From positions 1 through 64,000 of the forward strand of contig CAYMUY010000025.1 of the NCBI GenBank assembly GCA_964393825.1: a stretch of DNA of 64,000 nucleotides. Direction: 5' to 3'. Positions within the stretch are counted from its first letter, which is position 1. The number at the start of each line of letters is the position of its first letter. Made by a program: the position numbers and the translations under genes. Shown here one piece after another: positions 1 through 13,100 of the stretch. The notes beneath the pieces are model-generated. The model saw only the letters and a program-made list of their open reading frames with translations, made no database searches and had not been told where the DNA came from. This stretch comes from PFJX01 sp964393825. Lineage in GTDB: Bacteria > Pseudomonadota > Gammaproteobacteria > Burkholderiales > Thiobacillaceae.

Positions 1-1135
1 GGGTCTGGCCTTCGTTCACATCCTGGTCGGCGACCGGGGTGGCCGTCGGGGCGTGGTTGGCGGCGGCACTGACAGCGACGACCGGACCGTTGACCACATA
101 GACCCCGTCTTCATCGCTCGCCTGCGCGGCAATCTGGAAGTTGGCGGCCACGCTGTAGACGTGACTGGCGCTGCCGGCGTTACCGGCGACGTTGCTGGTG
201 TGGCCGTCGCCCCAGTCGATGATCCAGCCGGTCAGGGTGTCCTGGCCAGGGTCGCTGGCGCTCAGGCCGAGGCTGTACTCGACCCCCGCCTGGGCGCTGG
301 TCGCACCGCTGAGGATCAGGGTCGGGGCGACGTTGTGGACGTTGATGTCGAAGAAGACATCGAAGAAGCTGTCCGGCTGGCCGTCGCTGACCCGCACGCC
401 AACGGTATGGGTGGCGTCGCCGTCGAGGGCGGCATAGCTGAAGGCGCCGCTGACGGGATCGATGCTGCCGACGCTGCCCGCAAGCAGGCTGTAGCTGAGC
501 GTGTCGCCATCCTCGTCGTCGCCGATGATCGTCAGCGTCAGGGTCTGGCCTTCGTTCACATCCTGGTCGGCGACCGGGGTGGCCGTCGGGGCGTGGTTGG
601 CGGCGGCACTGACAGCGACGACCGGACCGTTGACCACATAGACCCCGTCTTCATCGCTCGCCTGCGCGGCAATCTGGAAGTTGGCGGCCACGCTGTAGAC
701 GTGACTGGCGCTGCCGGCGTTACCGGCGACGTTGCTGGTGTGGCCGTCGCCCCAGTCGATGATCCAGCCGGTCAGGGTGTCCTGGCCAGGGTCGCTGGCG
801 CTCAGGCCGAGGCTGTACTCGACCCCCGCCTGGGCGCTGGTCGCACCGCTGAGGATCAGGGTCGGGGCGACGTTGTGGACGTTGATGTCGAAGAAGACAT
901 CGAAGAAGCTGTCCGGCTGGCCGTCGCTGACCCGCACGCCAACGGTATGGGTGGCGTCGCCGTCGAGGGCGGCATAGCTGAAGGCGCCGCTGACGGGATC
1001 GATGCTGCCGACGCTGCCCGCAAGCAGGCTGTAGCTGAGCGTGTCGCCATCCTCGTCGTCGCCGATGATCGTCAGCGTCAGGGTCTGGCCTTCGTTCACA
1101 TCCTGGTCGGCGACCGGGGTGGCCGTCGGGGCGTG
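1..1135. repeat. Perfect 540-bp tandem repeat (at least 2.1 copies)
   Basis: Bases 1-540 and 541-1080 are identical base for base. The third copy continues identically from 1081 to 1135 and diverges at 1136, where G becomes A. The period is exactly 540 bp (180 codons), so it stays in frame within the giant gene. Each unit encodes one cadherin-like domain followed by a PKD-like domain with the motif DWGDGH. The array reaches the left edge, so the true copy number is not visible. Absence of even synonymous differences implies recent duplication or gene conversion, or an assembly effect. Confidence 0.98.
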
Positions 1136-4100
1136 ATTCACGAACTGGATGTTCAGGCGCACCGTGGCGGCGGTGCTCAGGCTGCCGTCGCTGGCGAGGT
1201 AGGTAAAGCTGTCGCTGCCGAGGTAGCCGGTATCCGGGGTATAGGTGAAACCACCGTTGGCATCAAGCGTGACGGCGCCGTGCGCGGGGCTGCTGAGCAG
1301 GCTGGCGGCGAGGCTGTCGCCATCCGGATCGCTGTCGTTGCCGAGGACGCCGGGGCCCGTGACGATGAGGCTGCCATTCATGGCGACCGTGTAGGCATCG
1401 TCCACGGGTGTGGGAGCGAGATTGGTCGTCGAGACATGCAACACCACGCTGGCGCTGCTGCTCAACGCGCCGTCGCTGACTTCATAGGTGAAGCCGTCGT
1501 CGCCGACGTAATCGGCATCCGGGGTGTAGGTGAACTGGCCATTGGCGAGCAGGTCCAGCGTGCCGTGCGCGGTGCGGCCGCTGAACGGCGTGACACTGAG
1601 GGCGTCACCATCGGCATCGCTGTCGTTGGTCAGCACGCCGGGGGCGACGATGCTGATGTTGCCGTTCTCCAGCACGGTATAGACGTCGCCGACCGCTTTC
1701 GGCGCGTCGTTGACCGAAGCGATGGTCAGCGTGACGGTGGCGATGCCGCTCTGGTTGAGGCCATCGGAGACGAGATAGGTAAAGCCATCTTCGCCGTACC
1801 AGTTGGCATCCGGCGTGTAGGTGAAGCTGCCATCGCCAGCGAGGGTCAGGCTGCCGTGCGCGACATCGCCGAGCAGGATGGCGGTATAGCCGGGACCGTC
1901 GCCATCGGTATCGTTGCTGGAGACGTCGCCGTTGATGGCAAAGTCCTCGTCGGCGCTGTAGGCGTCGTTATGGGCGACGGGCAGACGGTTGGCGCCGAAA
2001 TCGCGCGCCACGTCGGTGCCGCTGCTCGCGGTCACGTCGAAGGCAGTGGGCGTGGTGTAACCCCAGCCGCCCTGGTCGACGAAACTGACCCGATAGGTGC
2101 CAGGACCGAGATCGGCGAAGCGGTAAGCGCCGCCGGCATCGGTGACGACGCTGGCTTCACCGGCGTCGAAGACGCCGTTCAGGTCGGCATCGAGGAACAC
2201 GGTCCAGCCGGCCAGGCCGGTGTCGCCGCCATTCATCGTGCCGTCACCGTCGCGGTCGTTGAAGACCGTGCCACTGAGATCGATCAGTTCGAAGTTGCCG
2301 AAGTCGAGTCCATTGCGGTTGCTACCGGCATCGACTTGCACCGTATGCACACCGGCCGCGGCTTGCAGCAGCGGCGCGTTGATGCCGCCGACACTGGTGC
2401 CGGAACCGTTGGCCGCGGCGGGGTCGCCGAGGGTGACGATCTTCGCCGCCAGCTTCTGGAAGTTGACCCGCTGATAGGCTGCGCCGGTGTTGATGACGTT
2501 GTCGATCTCGTCATCGCCATCGATGATCCAGTCGCTGGTCTGGTCGATCAGCATGGCGAACTCGCCGGTGGTGAGGCCGCGGCCGAGTTCCTGGTGGGCG
2601 ATCTGTTGCGACAGCGCGGCGATGCCGGACATGAAGGCGGCGGCCTGGCTGGTGCCCTGCATGGTCTGGACGCCGCCATTGGCGGTGGCGCCATTGAAGC
2701 GGGCGCCCGGTGCGAACACGTCGAGCAGTTGGGTGTCGCGCTGCGAATAGGCGGAGATGTGGTCGGCGCCGGTGATGTAGTCGATGGCGCCGGTGGAGAC
2801 CTTCCACGGACCGCCGAAGTCGGCCGCCCAGACCGAGCCTACCGCGAGTACCGCCGGATCGGAGGCCGGGTAGGCCACTCCCATGCGGCCGTATTTCAGG
2901 TAGTTGTTGCCGGCGGCGGCGACGACGATGGTATCGGTACCGGCGAGGGCGGCGAATTCGTCGCTGACACCGTAGCGGCCAAAGTCGTCGGTCCAGTTGC
3001 CGCCGTCGCCCAGCGACAGGTTGACCACTCCGATGTTGTACGCCTCGCGGTTCTGGATGACCCATTGCAGAGCGGCTTCCAGGTAGGCGAAGGTGCCGCG
3101 TCCGCCATCCTCGAACACCTTGAGGACGATCAGGTCGGTACCGGTGGCGACGCCACCGTAGCGGCTGTCCTGCGAGCCGATCAGGCTGGCGATGTGGGAA
3201 CCGTGGCCGTTGACGTCGCTGGCATCGGCATCGCCGTTGGCGAAGTCGTACTGGAACAGGATGCGGTCGGCGATGCCATCGCCATCGGCGTCGGGGCCGA
3301 AGAAGGCATGGTCGAGGTCGATGCCGGTGTCGATCACCACGGTGGTGACGCCGCGGCCGTCGATGCCGGCGAAGCGGGTTTCCGCCTGCGCGGCGGTGAC
3401 GCCGGTGAGCGCCAGGGCGCTGTCGATGGCCACCGCGCCATAGTCGATCAGGGCCGTGCTGGTGGAGGTGGCCCAGGAACCGCCGCAACCGCAACCGGCG
3501 CTTTCCATGTCGATGCTGGAAGCGGTGGTGGTGATCGCGAGGCCGCCGCCTTCGATGGTGGTGGTCGGCGAGGTCTGTTGCCAGCCGGCAACCTGGACCT
3601 CGGCCACGGTGTAGACACCCGGCAGCAGGGCGTTGAAGACGAAGACGCCGTTGGCATCGGTGGTGGTGGAGACTTCATCGAGATCGAGGGCGCCATCGGC
3701 GTCGCGGTCGAGGAAGATGGTCCAGCCGGCGATGCCGGGCTCGTCGGCGTCACGCACGCCGTTGCCGTTGAGGTCGTTGAACTTGACGCCGGTGAGACTG
3801 GCCAGTTGCACGTTGCCGATGTCGCTGACGATATTGAAGCCGCTCACCACATTGATGGGTGCCTCGATCGTGGTGCGGGTCCAGCCGGCCTGCTGCACTT
3901 CACCGATCAGGATGATGCCGGGGCCAACGTTGGTCAGGGTCCAGGCGCCGTTGGCGTCGGTGACCACGCTTTGTTCCCCCGCGTCGAGCACACCGTCATG
4001 GTCGATGTCGAGGAAGATGGTCCACCCGGCCAGCGCCGGCTCGTCTGCATCGCGCACGCCGTCGGCGTCGAGGTCGTGGAATTTCACGCCGGAAAGGGTG

Positions 4101-7100
4101 CCGGCCTCGAAGTTGGCGAAGTTGCGCCCGGTCAGGGTCTGGCCCTCGCCGAGCGTGAGGTTGAAGGCGCCGCCGCCGGGCGAGGTGAGCAGCCAGCCGC
4201 TCGGGACTTCCTGGACCACGCGGTAGTTGCCGGCGGCCAGGTCGTTGAAGGCATAGGCGCCATTGGCGTCGGTGGTGGTGCTGGTTTCGCCGACATCGAG
4301 TTGGCTGTTGCCGTTCGCGTCGAGGAATACGACCCGGCCGGCCAGCAATGTTTCGCCGGTGTCCTTGACGCCATCGCCATCCTGATCGATGAAGGCGATG
4401 CCGCGGATGCCGGTGGGCAATTGCGCCGCCAGGGTCCAGGACACCGAGCGGCTGCCGACGCCGGCGTTGCCGGCGCGGTCCTGCATGCCGGCGGCGTTGA
4501 CCGTCAGGACATAGTCGCCCTCGGCACCGGTAAACGCGGTGAGGCCGGCGATCTGATAGGTCTTGCCGGACAACAAGCTGACCGTGACCGTGCCATTCAG
4601 GGTGACGGCCGCGCCGTTGCGGGTCAGGGTGACATCCTGCCAGTCGAAGCCGTTGACGACTTCGTCGAGCACGACATTCAGCGTGTCCACCGCCGTGGTG
4701 CGCGGATTCGGCGAGACGGCGGCGACGCTGACGATGCCGGGCGCGGTGGTGTCGATGAAAACCTTGAAGATGCTGTCGGCGAGGTTGCCGGCGGCATCCA
4801 CCACGCGCACGCGGATGTCATGGTTGCCCGGCGCGGTGAGGGTGATGGCGCGGCTGAAGCTGCTGCCGGTCACGGTAGCGTAGCCGAGTTCCTCGCCGGT
4901 GGTGCGGTCGGTCAGGCGTACCGCCAGGCCGGGTTCGGCCAGATCGCCATTGAGGGTGAAGGTCAGGCTGTTGCTGAGCGCGTCGCTGGCCGATTCGCCG
5001 TTGTCCGGAACGATGCGCAGGTTGGTCGCGGCGGCCGGCGGGGTGATGTCCATGACCCAGGTTTCCGAGGCCGAGCCGACCCCGGCGTTGCCAGCCAGGT
5101 CGCTGATGCCGGCGCCGTTGACGGTCAGCACATAGGTGCCGTTGACGCCCACCTTCCAGTTGAAGCCGGAGATGGTCCAGGTGTCGGCATCCTTCTGCGT
5201 CACCGTCACTTCGTTGGTGATCAGGTTGGCGCCGCCATCGCGGGTCAGGGTGATGTCGTGCCAGTCGAAGCTGGCGGGATCGATGGCCTCGCTGAAGTCG
5301 ACGTCGAGTTCCATCACCACCGTGTTGCGTGGATTGGTGGCGAGGTTTTCCACATCCAGCACGACCGGCGCGGTGGCATCGGTCACCCAGGCACGGCTCA
5401 TCTGGCCGACGCCGGCGTTACCGAGACCGTCGAGCGTATCGGCCGCGAGCACGGTCAGCACATAGGCGCCATCGGCACCAGTGAAACCGGAGAGGCCGAC
5501 GATGCGGAAGCTGGACGCGCTCAGTGGCACCAGGGTGACGCTGGCATCTAGCGTCACGGCGGCGCCATCGCGGGTCAACGTCAGGTCGGCGAAGCCCAGG
5601 CTGCTCGCATCCATGTCGCTGGAGAAGGCGACATCCATGCTGTCGACCGGGACGTTGCGCGGCGTGGTCGGCTGCGTCAGGCTGATGATGACCGGCGCGC
5701 CGGTGCTCATCGCCCATTGCGCGGTGACGCTGTTGGTGGCGGCATTGCCGCCGAGATCGGTCAGGCCGGCGCCATTCAGGGTGAGTTCGTAGTTGCCGTC
5801 GGGGCCGCTGACGCTGGCGAGGCCGGCGATGCGGTAGGTGTTGCCGGCCACCTGGGTGAGGGTCAGTTCCGGCAGGGTCACGGCAACGCCGTTGTGCTTG
5901 AGGGTGACGTCGGCGGCGCTGAAGCTGGCCACGTCCATCGCTTCCGAGAAGGTGACGTCGAGGGTGTCGACCGGCGTGGCGAGGGCGGCGCCGGTGAGGT
6001 CTTCGATGCTGACGATGGTCGGCGGCACCGGGTCGTTGACGCGGAACACCAGGGTATAGGTGGCCAGGCCGTCGCCGTTGGCATCGCCATTGAAGTCGAG
6101 CAGGTGGAACAGGTTCTCGCGGGTGGCGCCGGTGTCGCTGGCGCGGAAGCTGCGGTCGGTGCGCCAGGCCATGCCGTTGACCAGTTCACTGCCGTCCTCG
6201 GCGATGACGCTGATCAATTCATAGCCGTTCGCGGCGGGCAGCGGGTCACCCACGCGCAGATAGCTCCAGCCGGCCTCGACATTGGCGCTGAGGGTGCGGA
6301 CGAGGCCGCCGCCGGCGATCACGGCGTTGGTCGCCACGCTCACGGGCGCCTGGCCGCCGGTGCTCATGTAGAGCACATCGGGCAGATGCTCGTCGTCGGG
6401 CACGTCGTTGACCAGGTAGTCGGGAATGTTGTCGGCGCGGGGCGTGTCGACCAGCACGGAGCGGATCAGCTCGTGGATTTCCACGCTCTTGATCAGCGAG
6501 GTGCGCATGTCGCCGTTGTCGTCAATGTGCTCGAAAGAGGCGCTGTAGTCGACGAACTTGCCTTGCAGGGTGGAGATCATGTTCCATTGCGCGGTCTGGG
6601 TCGCCCCGGGGGCGATGGTGCCGAGATCGACGGTGAGCGAGTTGGTGCCGGCGTTGGCGCCGACCTGCGAGCCGATGATCTCGAAGTCGATCAACAGGCC
6701 CTTCTCGTTCTCGATGATCTGCGGCTGCGCCGAGGTGATCTTCATGTTGGCGGCCGTGCCCTTGCCGACGTTGGTCACCTGCAGGCCGAGGGCGAAGGGC
6801 TCGGAGGGTTCCACCACCTCGGTGAACGGGTCGTCGGCGTAGACGTCGCGCTGCCAGAAGTAATCCAGTTCCAGCTGCGCTTCCGGATAGACAGTGATGC
6901 GCGCGGAAACCAGCGGCACGGTCACTTCGACGCCGTTGTCGAGATAGCGCAGGGTACCGCCGATCTGATAGCGGGTCGGGGCGTCCGGCGCCGCGTCGTT
7001 GGTCGGCACGAAGGTGTACTTGATGGCGCCCGTGGCGTTGGGGCCGATGCTCCAGGTGCCATCCGGGTTGACGATAACGTCTTCCAGGGTCGGGCCGCGC

Positions 7101-10100
7101 ACCACGAACTTGTCACTGGCGGAGTTGCCGTTCGCGTCACGGAAGTCGAGGCTGAGCTGGACATCGTCAAGCGAGGTGGACAGGCCGTTGTCGATATCGA
7201 GGGTGCCGAGGAAAGCGGTGCGGGTGATCACCGCCTCCTGTTCCAGGCGCAGGCGCACCTGGGCGCAGACACCGGAGGTGGCAGCCGTGGCGATGGGCGC
7301 ATCGCCCTCCACCGCGGCGGTGCTGGTGTCGGAACAGCCGGTGTAGGGCACCGACCAGCCGACCGGGGCCGAATACGGCGAACTGTAGCCGCCATAGCCG
7401 CCCCAGCCCCAGAATCCGCCGCCACCGCCACCGCCGGGACCGCCGCTGCTGCTGCCGCCGAGGCCGAGGTCGAGACTGCACAGGCATTCGAGGATGGAGT
7501 CCCAGTTGCCCAGCGCCCCGGCGAGCGCCCCGGGAATGGCGCCGATGCCGCCGGCGGCGGCGCCGGCCACCGCGCCGGCGCCGGCCTTGCAGGCGGTGGT
7601 GATGAGCGCCTTCATGCAGTCGCTGGAGATGACGCCGCTGCATTCGAGGGCGAGGCCGAGCATGTCGCAACCGGCGTTGAACAGGTTGACGTTGGCCGGA
7701 TCGCTCAACATGTCCAGCACGGTGTTGGTGGTGTCTTCCAGGCAGCCGAGCGGGGCCAGGCTGATCGGCACCGAGACCCACTGGTTGTTGACGCACTTGT
7801 AGGTGTAGATGGTGTCGATGCCCAGGCACTTGGCCAGGGCGCTCACCGGGCCGGAGGTTTCCACATTGCCGGAACTGGCGAGTTCCTCGCCGGGCTCGCG
7901 GAAGCGGATGGTGACCGGAATGGTGACCTCGCTCTTCGCCGGCAGCACGTCGATGACATCGATCAGCGGCGTGATGATGTAGGTGTCATCCAGCGGCACC
8001 TTGATCTGCACCTGCTCGGCGTTGATCAGGCCGTGGTTGCGCAGGGTGATGTTGAACTGCGTGGTGTGGCCGCGCACCACCAGCGGCATGATGAAGGGCT
8101 CGTCCACCGTCACCACCGGCATCGGCACCTCGGTCTCGAAGGTAGTTTCCAGGGTGATGCGATAGCGGTCCTCGACCTGCGTCGGAACCACGGTCCAGTT
8201 GTAGGACACCACCTGGCGATGCAGGAACACGGTGGCGTCGATCTCGCCGCCCGGGGTGACCACCACGGAACTGCGGTAGCGGTCATGCTTGGCCGCCGAG
8301 ACTTCGAGGGCGTAGGGGCCTTCCGGCACGTTCTCGAACAGCACGATGCCGGTGTCGTCGGTGACGGCCTGCGCGATCACCGCGTAGGTGTAGGGATCGG
8401 TCAGGGTGACGGTGGCGCCGGCCAGGTTGGGGGCGCCGTCGGCGAAGTAGGTGTATTCGTCGGTCACCGTGACCTGGACGCTGCCGGTGGCTTCCGAGAC
8501 CGCGCGGAACTGGAACGGCACGCTGACGTGCGTGTTGGTGCCGGCGACGATGATATTGCCGTCATAGCGCAGCAGTTCCAGGGTTTCCGAGGGTGTCAGG
8601 CGCAGGGTGATGGTGGCCTTCTCGCCCGGGTTCAGGCTGGGCAGGGTGCCGGTGCCGACACGGGACAGCCATTCCAGACTGGGCAGTTCGACGCGCAGCG
8701 GGCCGGTGGCGGCGCCGCCGGTGTTGGTGACCTCGAACGACACCAGGGACTGCTCGCCGCGCAGCATGCCGGAGCGCAGATAGCCGGGATTGGCGACCAG
8801 GTTGGCGGTGAGCGGCGTGACGGAAACTGACAGCGGCACGTTGGCGCTGACGCCCTGGGCGCTGGTGATCTGCACCTGGACACTGCCGTTGAGGGCGCCC
8901 ATGGCGGCATCGGCGGTCAGCGTCCAGTTCAGGGTCACGACGTCGGAACCGGCCAGGGTGCTGGACGACAGCGTGGTGGTGAGGGTCAGGCCCGGCGGCA
9001 GGCTGGGCGCGACCACGGCCAGGCTGGTGAGGTCGACCGGGCTCTTGTTGCTGAGGGTGACCGAACCACTGGCAGTGGCGCCAGGCAGCAGGCTGGCCTG
9101 GATGGAACCGGTGGCGGCCATGCCGAGGATGTCGAAGGCATCCTGTTCGGCGCGCGCGAACACGTTGGGATGGCCGGCATTGATGACGTAATGGCCGGCC
9201 TCGCCGGGCAGCGGCACGAAGTTGGCGGTGAAATTGCCCTGGCTGTTGGAAATGGTGGTGATGGTGCGCGTGGTGTTGCCGGTGATGACCTGGATGGAGA
9301 CCGGCGCGAACGCCTTGCCGGCGTAGGTGTTGGCGGTCAGGTCCTGGACGAAGCCGGACATGAGGATGCTGCCCGGATTCGGGCCGACCTCGAAGTCGGT
9401 GGAGACGGTGGCGATGTAGGAGGCACCCACATGCACCGGCGTGCTGCTGCCCTTGAAGTTGTCGCCTTCGACCAGTTCCGGCACGGCGCCGCCGCCATCG
9501 GTGACCAGGAAGGCCCAGAGCGGACCGACCCGGTCACCCAGGTTGACCAGCACGGAATTGGTATAGGACTCGCCGATGCCGAGCGCGCGGACATTGGCGA
9601 AGGAACCGATCTGGGTATCGTCGGCGGACAGCACGTTGTCGGTCGAGATGAACACGGTATCGGTCCAGGTACCGCTGGCGATCCCCTGCCCGGTGTTGGC
9701 GACCGTCCAGTCGACGCTGATCTGCCCACGGGTGTAGGCGGATTCCGGCACGGTGACGCTGCGCACCACCAGGTTGGCCAGCTCGCGGTCGGTGACCTGA
9801 ACGGTGACGCTGCCATTGTTGAAGCCGGCCGCGGCGGCCACCACGGTGGCGTTCTGGGTGCCGTCCTGGATGCCGTCGCTCACCGCGCTGATGGTGAAGG
9901 TCGCGGAGGTCTGGCCATTGGGGATGATCACCGTGGCGGGCACGGTGGCTTCAGTGGTGTCGCTGGAACTCAGCGTCACCACCAGATCGCCGCTGCTGCC
10001 GGTATTGCGGGTGACGGTGGCGGTGGCGCTGCCGCCGGCCTCCGGCAGGATGCTGTTGTCGACCGTGATGCTCAGGGTCGGACCATCGTTGTCGGTCACC

Positions 10101-13100
10101 AGCAGGCTGCGCGTGACGCGGGTATCCGGCAGCGAGACGAAGGTGAACATGTCCGCCACCTCGGCCACGATATCGACCGTATGGTCGCCATCGGCCAGGG
10201 CATTGTCGACGGCGGCGATGGCGAAGGACATCGAGGCCTCGCCGGCACCGATGGTGACGTAGGTGGGCACGCGGGCGCGGTTGATGTCGCCGCGCAAGGC
10301 GATGATCACCGGGCTGTCGGTGACGTCGGAACGGGTCACCGTGCCCCAGGTGGCGGTGGAGCCGCCGCCCTCGGAGATGATCTGGCTGGCCAGCGTAAGG
10401 GTGATGGTCGGAATGTCGTCGTCGATCACCAGGTATTGCGTGCTGGCGCTGTTGAGACCGGCCGCGGCGGCGGACACGCGGACGTAGCGGTTGCCTTCCG
10501 CCGCGGTGTTGTTGATCGGCGAAATCTGGAAGGTGGCGGAGGCCTGGCCGGCGGCGATGGTGACGCTGGCCGGCACCGTCATGCGGGCGGGATCGTCATT
10601 GGTCAACGCCACCGTCAACGGGTTGGTCGTATCCGTGTTGCGGGTGATGGTGACCAGCATCGGACCGTGGTTTTCCTCCAGGGCGATCAGCGGCGAGGTC
10701 ATGCTCAGGGCCGGCAGATCGTCGTCGATCACGGTGATGCCACGGCTGCCTTCGGCGAAGCCGGCTGCGGTGGCGGTGATGGTGATGAGGCGGTCGCCGT
10801 CGTCGAGCGTGTTGTTCACCGCCGTCAGGGTGAAATTGGCCGAGGTCTGGCCGGCGGCAATGGTCACCGTGGCGGGCACGCTGAGGCCGGCGATGTCGCT
10901 GGACAGGTTCACGGTCAGGGCGGCGGCGGTGCTGCCGGCACGGGTGATGGTGCCGGTGGCGCTGCCGCCCGCCTCGCCGATGCGGGTGGGGGTGATGGCC
11001 AGGTTGAGCGCGGCGCCGACGTTCATGGCCTCGGCGTCGATGGCGATGTTGTCGTTTTCGTTCAGTTCGAACACCGCGTTGCTGACGTCGGTACGCACCA
11101 CGAAACGGTTGTCGCCGGAGAGGGTCGCCGGCAGCGTGAGGGTTTCCGTGCGGGTGACGGATTGCCCCGGAGCCAGGCTGTTGCCCGCGTAGTAGAAGCT
11201 GGCCAGGTAGGTATCGCCGCCCACCACCGCATCGCTGGAAATATAGATGTGGTCATACCACGCCCCGGTCACGGCGCCGTCGCCGGTGTTGGTGACGGTC
11301 CAGGACAGTTGCACGGTGCGCCCGGCCAGGCCGCTGGCCGGCGCGACGATGTCGCTCAGGGTGAGGTTGGGATAGGGTGCCAGGCCTGAAACGGCCGCCA
11401 GGCTGGTGCTGTTGTTGCTCTCGCCGGTGCCGCCGGCGTTGTACTCATAGAGCGCGTTGCCGATGTCGCTGGTCACCGTGATCAGCAGGTTGCCGGCGCC
11501 GTTGAGACCCTGCGGCAGGCTGAAGGTGTGCGAACGGGCGCGGGCTTCCCCGGCGCCGATGGCGCCATCGACCGCCTGGTTGTATTGCACCCAGGTATTG
11601 ACCAGGGTGGCGCCGGTGTCCTGGTTCACGATCAGCACACGGTCGTGGAAGTTGCCCGAGGTGGCGGCATTGCCATTGTTCGCCACTTCCCAGTTGAGGG
11701 TGACGCTGTCGCCGGACTGGAAGCTGCCGTGCGTGAGGCCGAGGTTCCTCGCCACCAGGTCGGGATAGCCGGCCAGGCTGGCGGTCATCGTGGTGGCGAG
11801 GCTGTTGTTGCTCTCGCCGGTGCCGCCGCCGTTGTATTCATATTGCTGGTTGTACCAGTCGGTGGCGACGGTAATGGTGAATTCACCGGCGCCGGCATCG
11901 CCGTTGGGTAGCGTGAAGCTGACCGATCGATCGAGGAAACCACCGGCGGCGATGCCGCCTTCGACGCCGACGTTGTGGAACGGCGTCGACGAATACACCA
12001 GGGTGGCCCCCTTGTAGACGCGCACGTAGTCGTAGAAGGAACTGCCGGCGGCGGCGGTGCCGGTGTTGGCGTCCCGCCAGGTGAGGGTCACCAGGCCGCC
12101 GGATTGCGGGTTGGCGCTGACCGTCAGGTTCTGTACCTGCAGTTCGGCGTAGGGCGACAGGGTGGCGGTGGCGGTGGCGCTGACGGCGCTGTTGTTGCTC
12201 TCGCCGGTGCCGCCGGCGTTGTATTCGTATTGTTGGGTGTAGATGTCGGTGGTGACCGTGGCCACGTAGGCACCGACGCCGGCATCACCATTGGGCAGGG
12301 TGTAGTTGTAGGAACGTGCGAGGCTGCCGCCGGCCGCCACCGCGCCTTCCGTGGCGGCGTTGTGGTAGCGGGTGGTGGTGTGCACCACGACGCCGTCGCG
12401 GCTGATGGAGATGTGGTCGTACCAGTTCGCGGTCGCCGCCAGGTTGCCGGTGTTGGTGTCGTCCCAGGTCAAGGTCAGGGTCTGGCCGGTGAGCAGGCTG
12501 GTTGGCGAAAGAACCAGGTTCCGCACCTGCAGGTCGGCGTAGGGCGCGATCGTGGACGTGACCGTGGCGCTGGCGCCGTTGTTGCTCTCGGCGGTGCTCG
12601 CATCGATGCCGTTGCCGTTGTGCTCGTATTGCGCGTTGTAGCGATCGGTCGTGATGGTGACTTGCAATTCACCGACACCGGCATCGCCATTGGGCAGGGT
12701 GAAATCATAGGCACGGGCGAGGCTGCCGCCGGCGGCCACTGCACCTTCCGTGGCAGCGATGTGGTGAACGTTGGCATCCAGCAAGGTGGCCCCGGTCGTG
12801 GTGTTGACCACCACGACGCGGTCGTACCAGCTCTCGCTCGCGGCGGCATTGCCGCTGTTGATGTCGTTCCATTCGATATGGAGGACACCGCCGGACTGCA
12901 GCCCGCTGACCGGCGTCAGCGTCAGATCCGCGACCTGCAGGTCGGCGTAGGTGCCGATGCTGGCGCTCACCGTGGTGCTGGCGCTGTTGTTGCTGTTGCC
13001 GGTACCGGCCGCGTTGTATTCATATTGGCTGCCGTAGGTGTCGGCGCTGATGGTGACCTCGAGGTCGCCGACGCCGGCGCCGCCGTCGGGCAGGCGGAAG

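Noticed and set aside
1..1135. CRISPR-like array
   Set aside because: The period is 540 bp with no spacers and the repeats are translated in frame.
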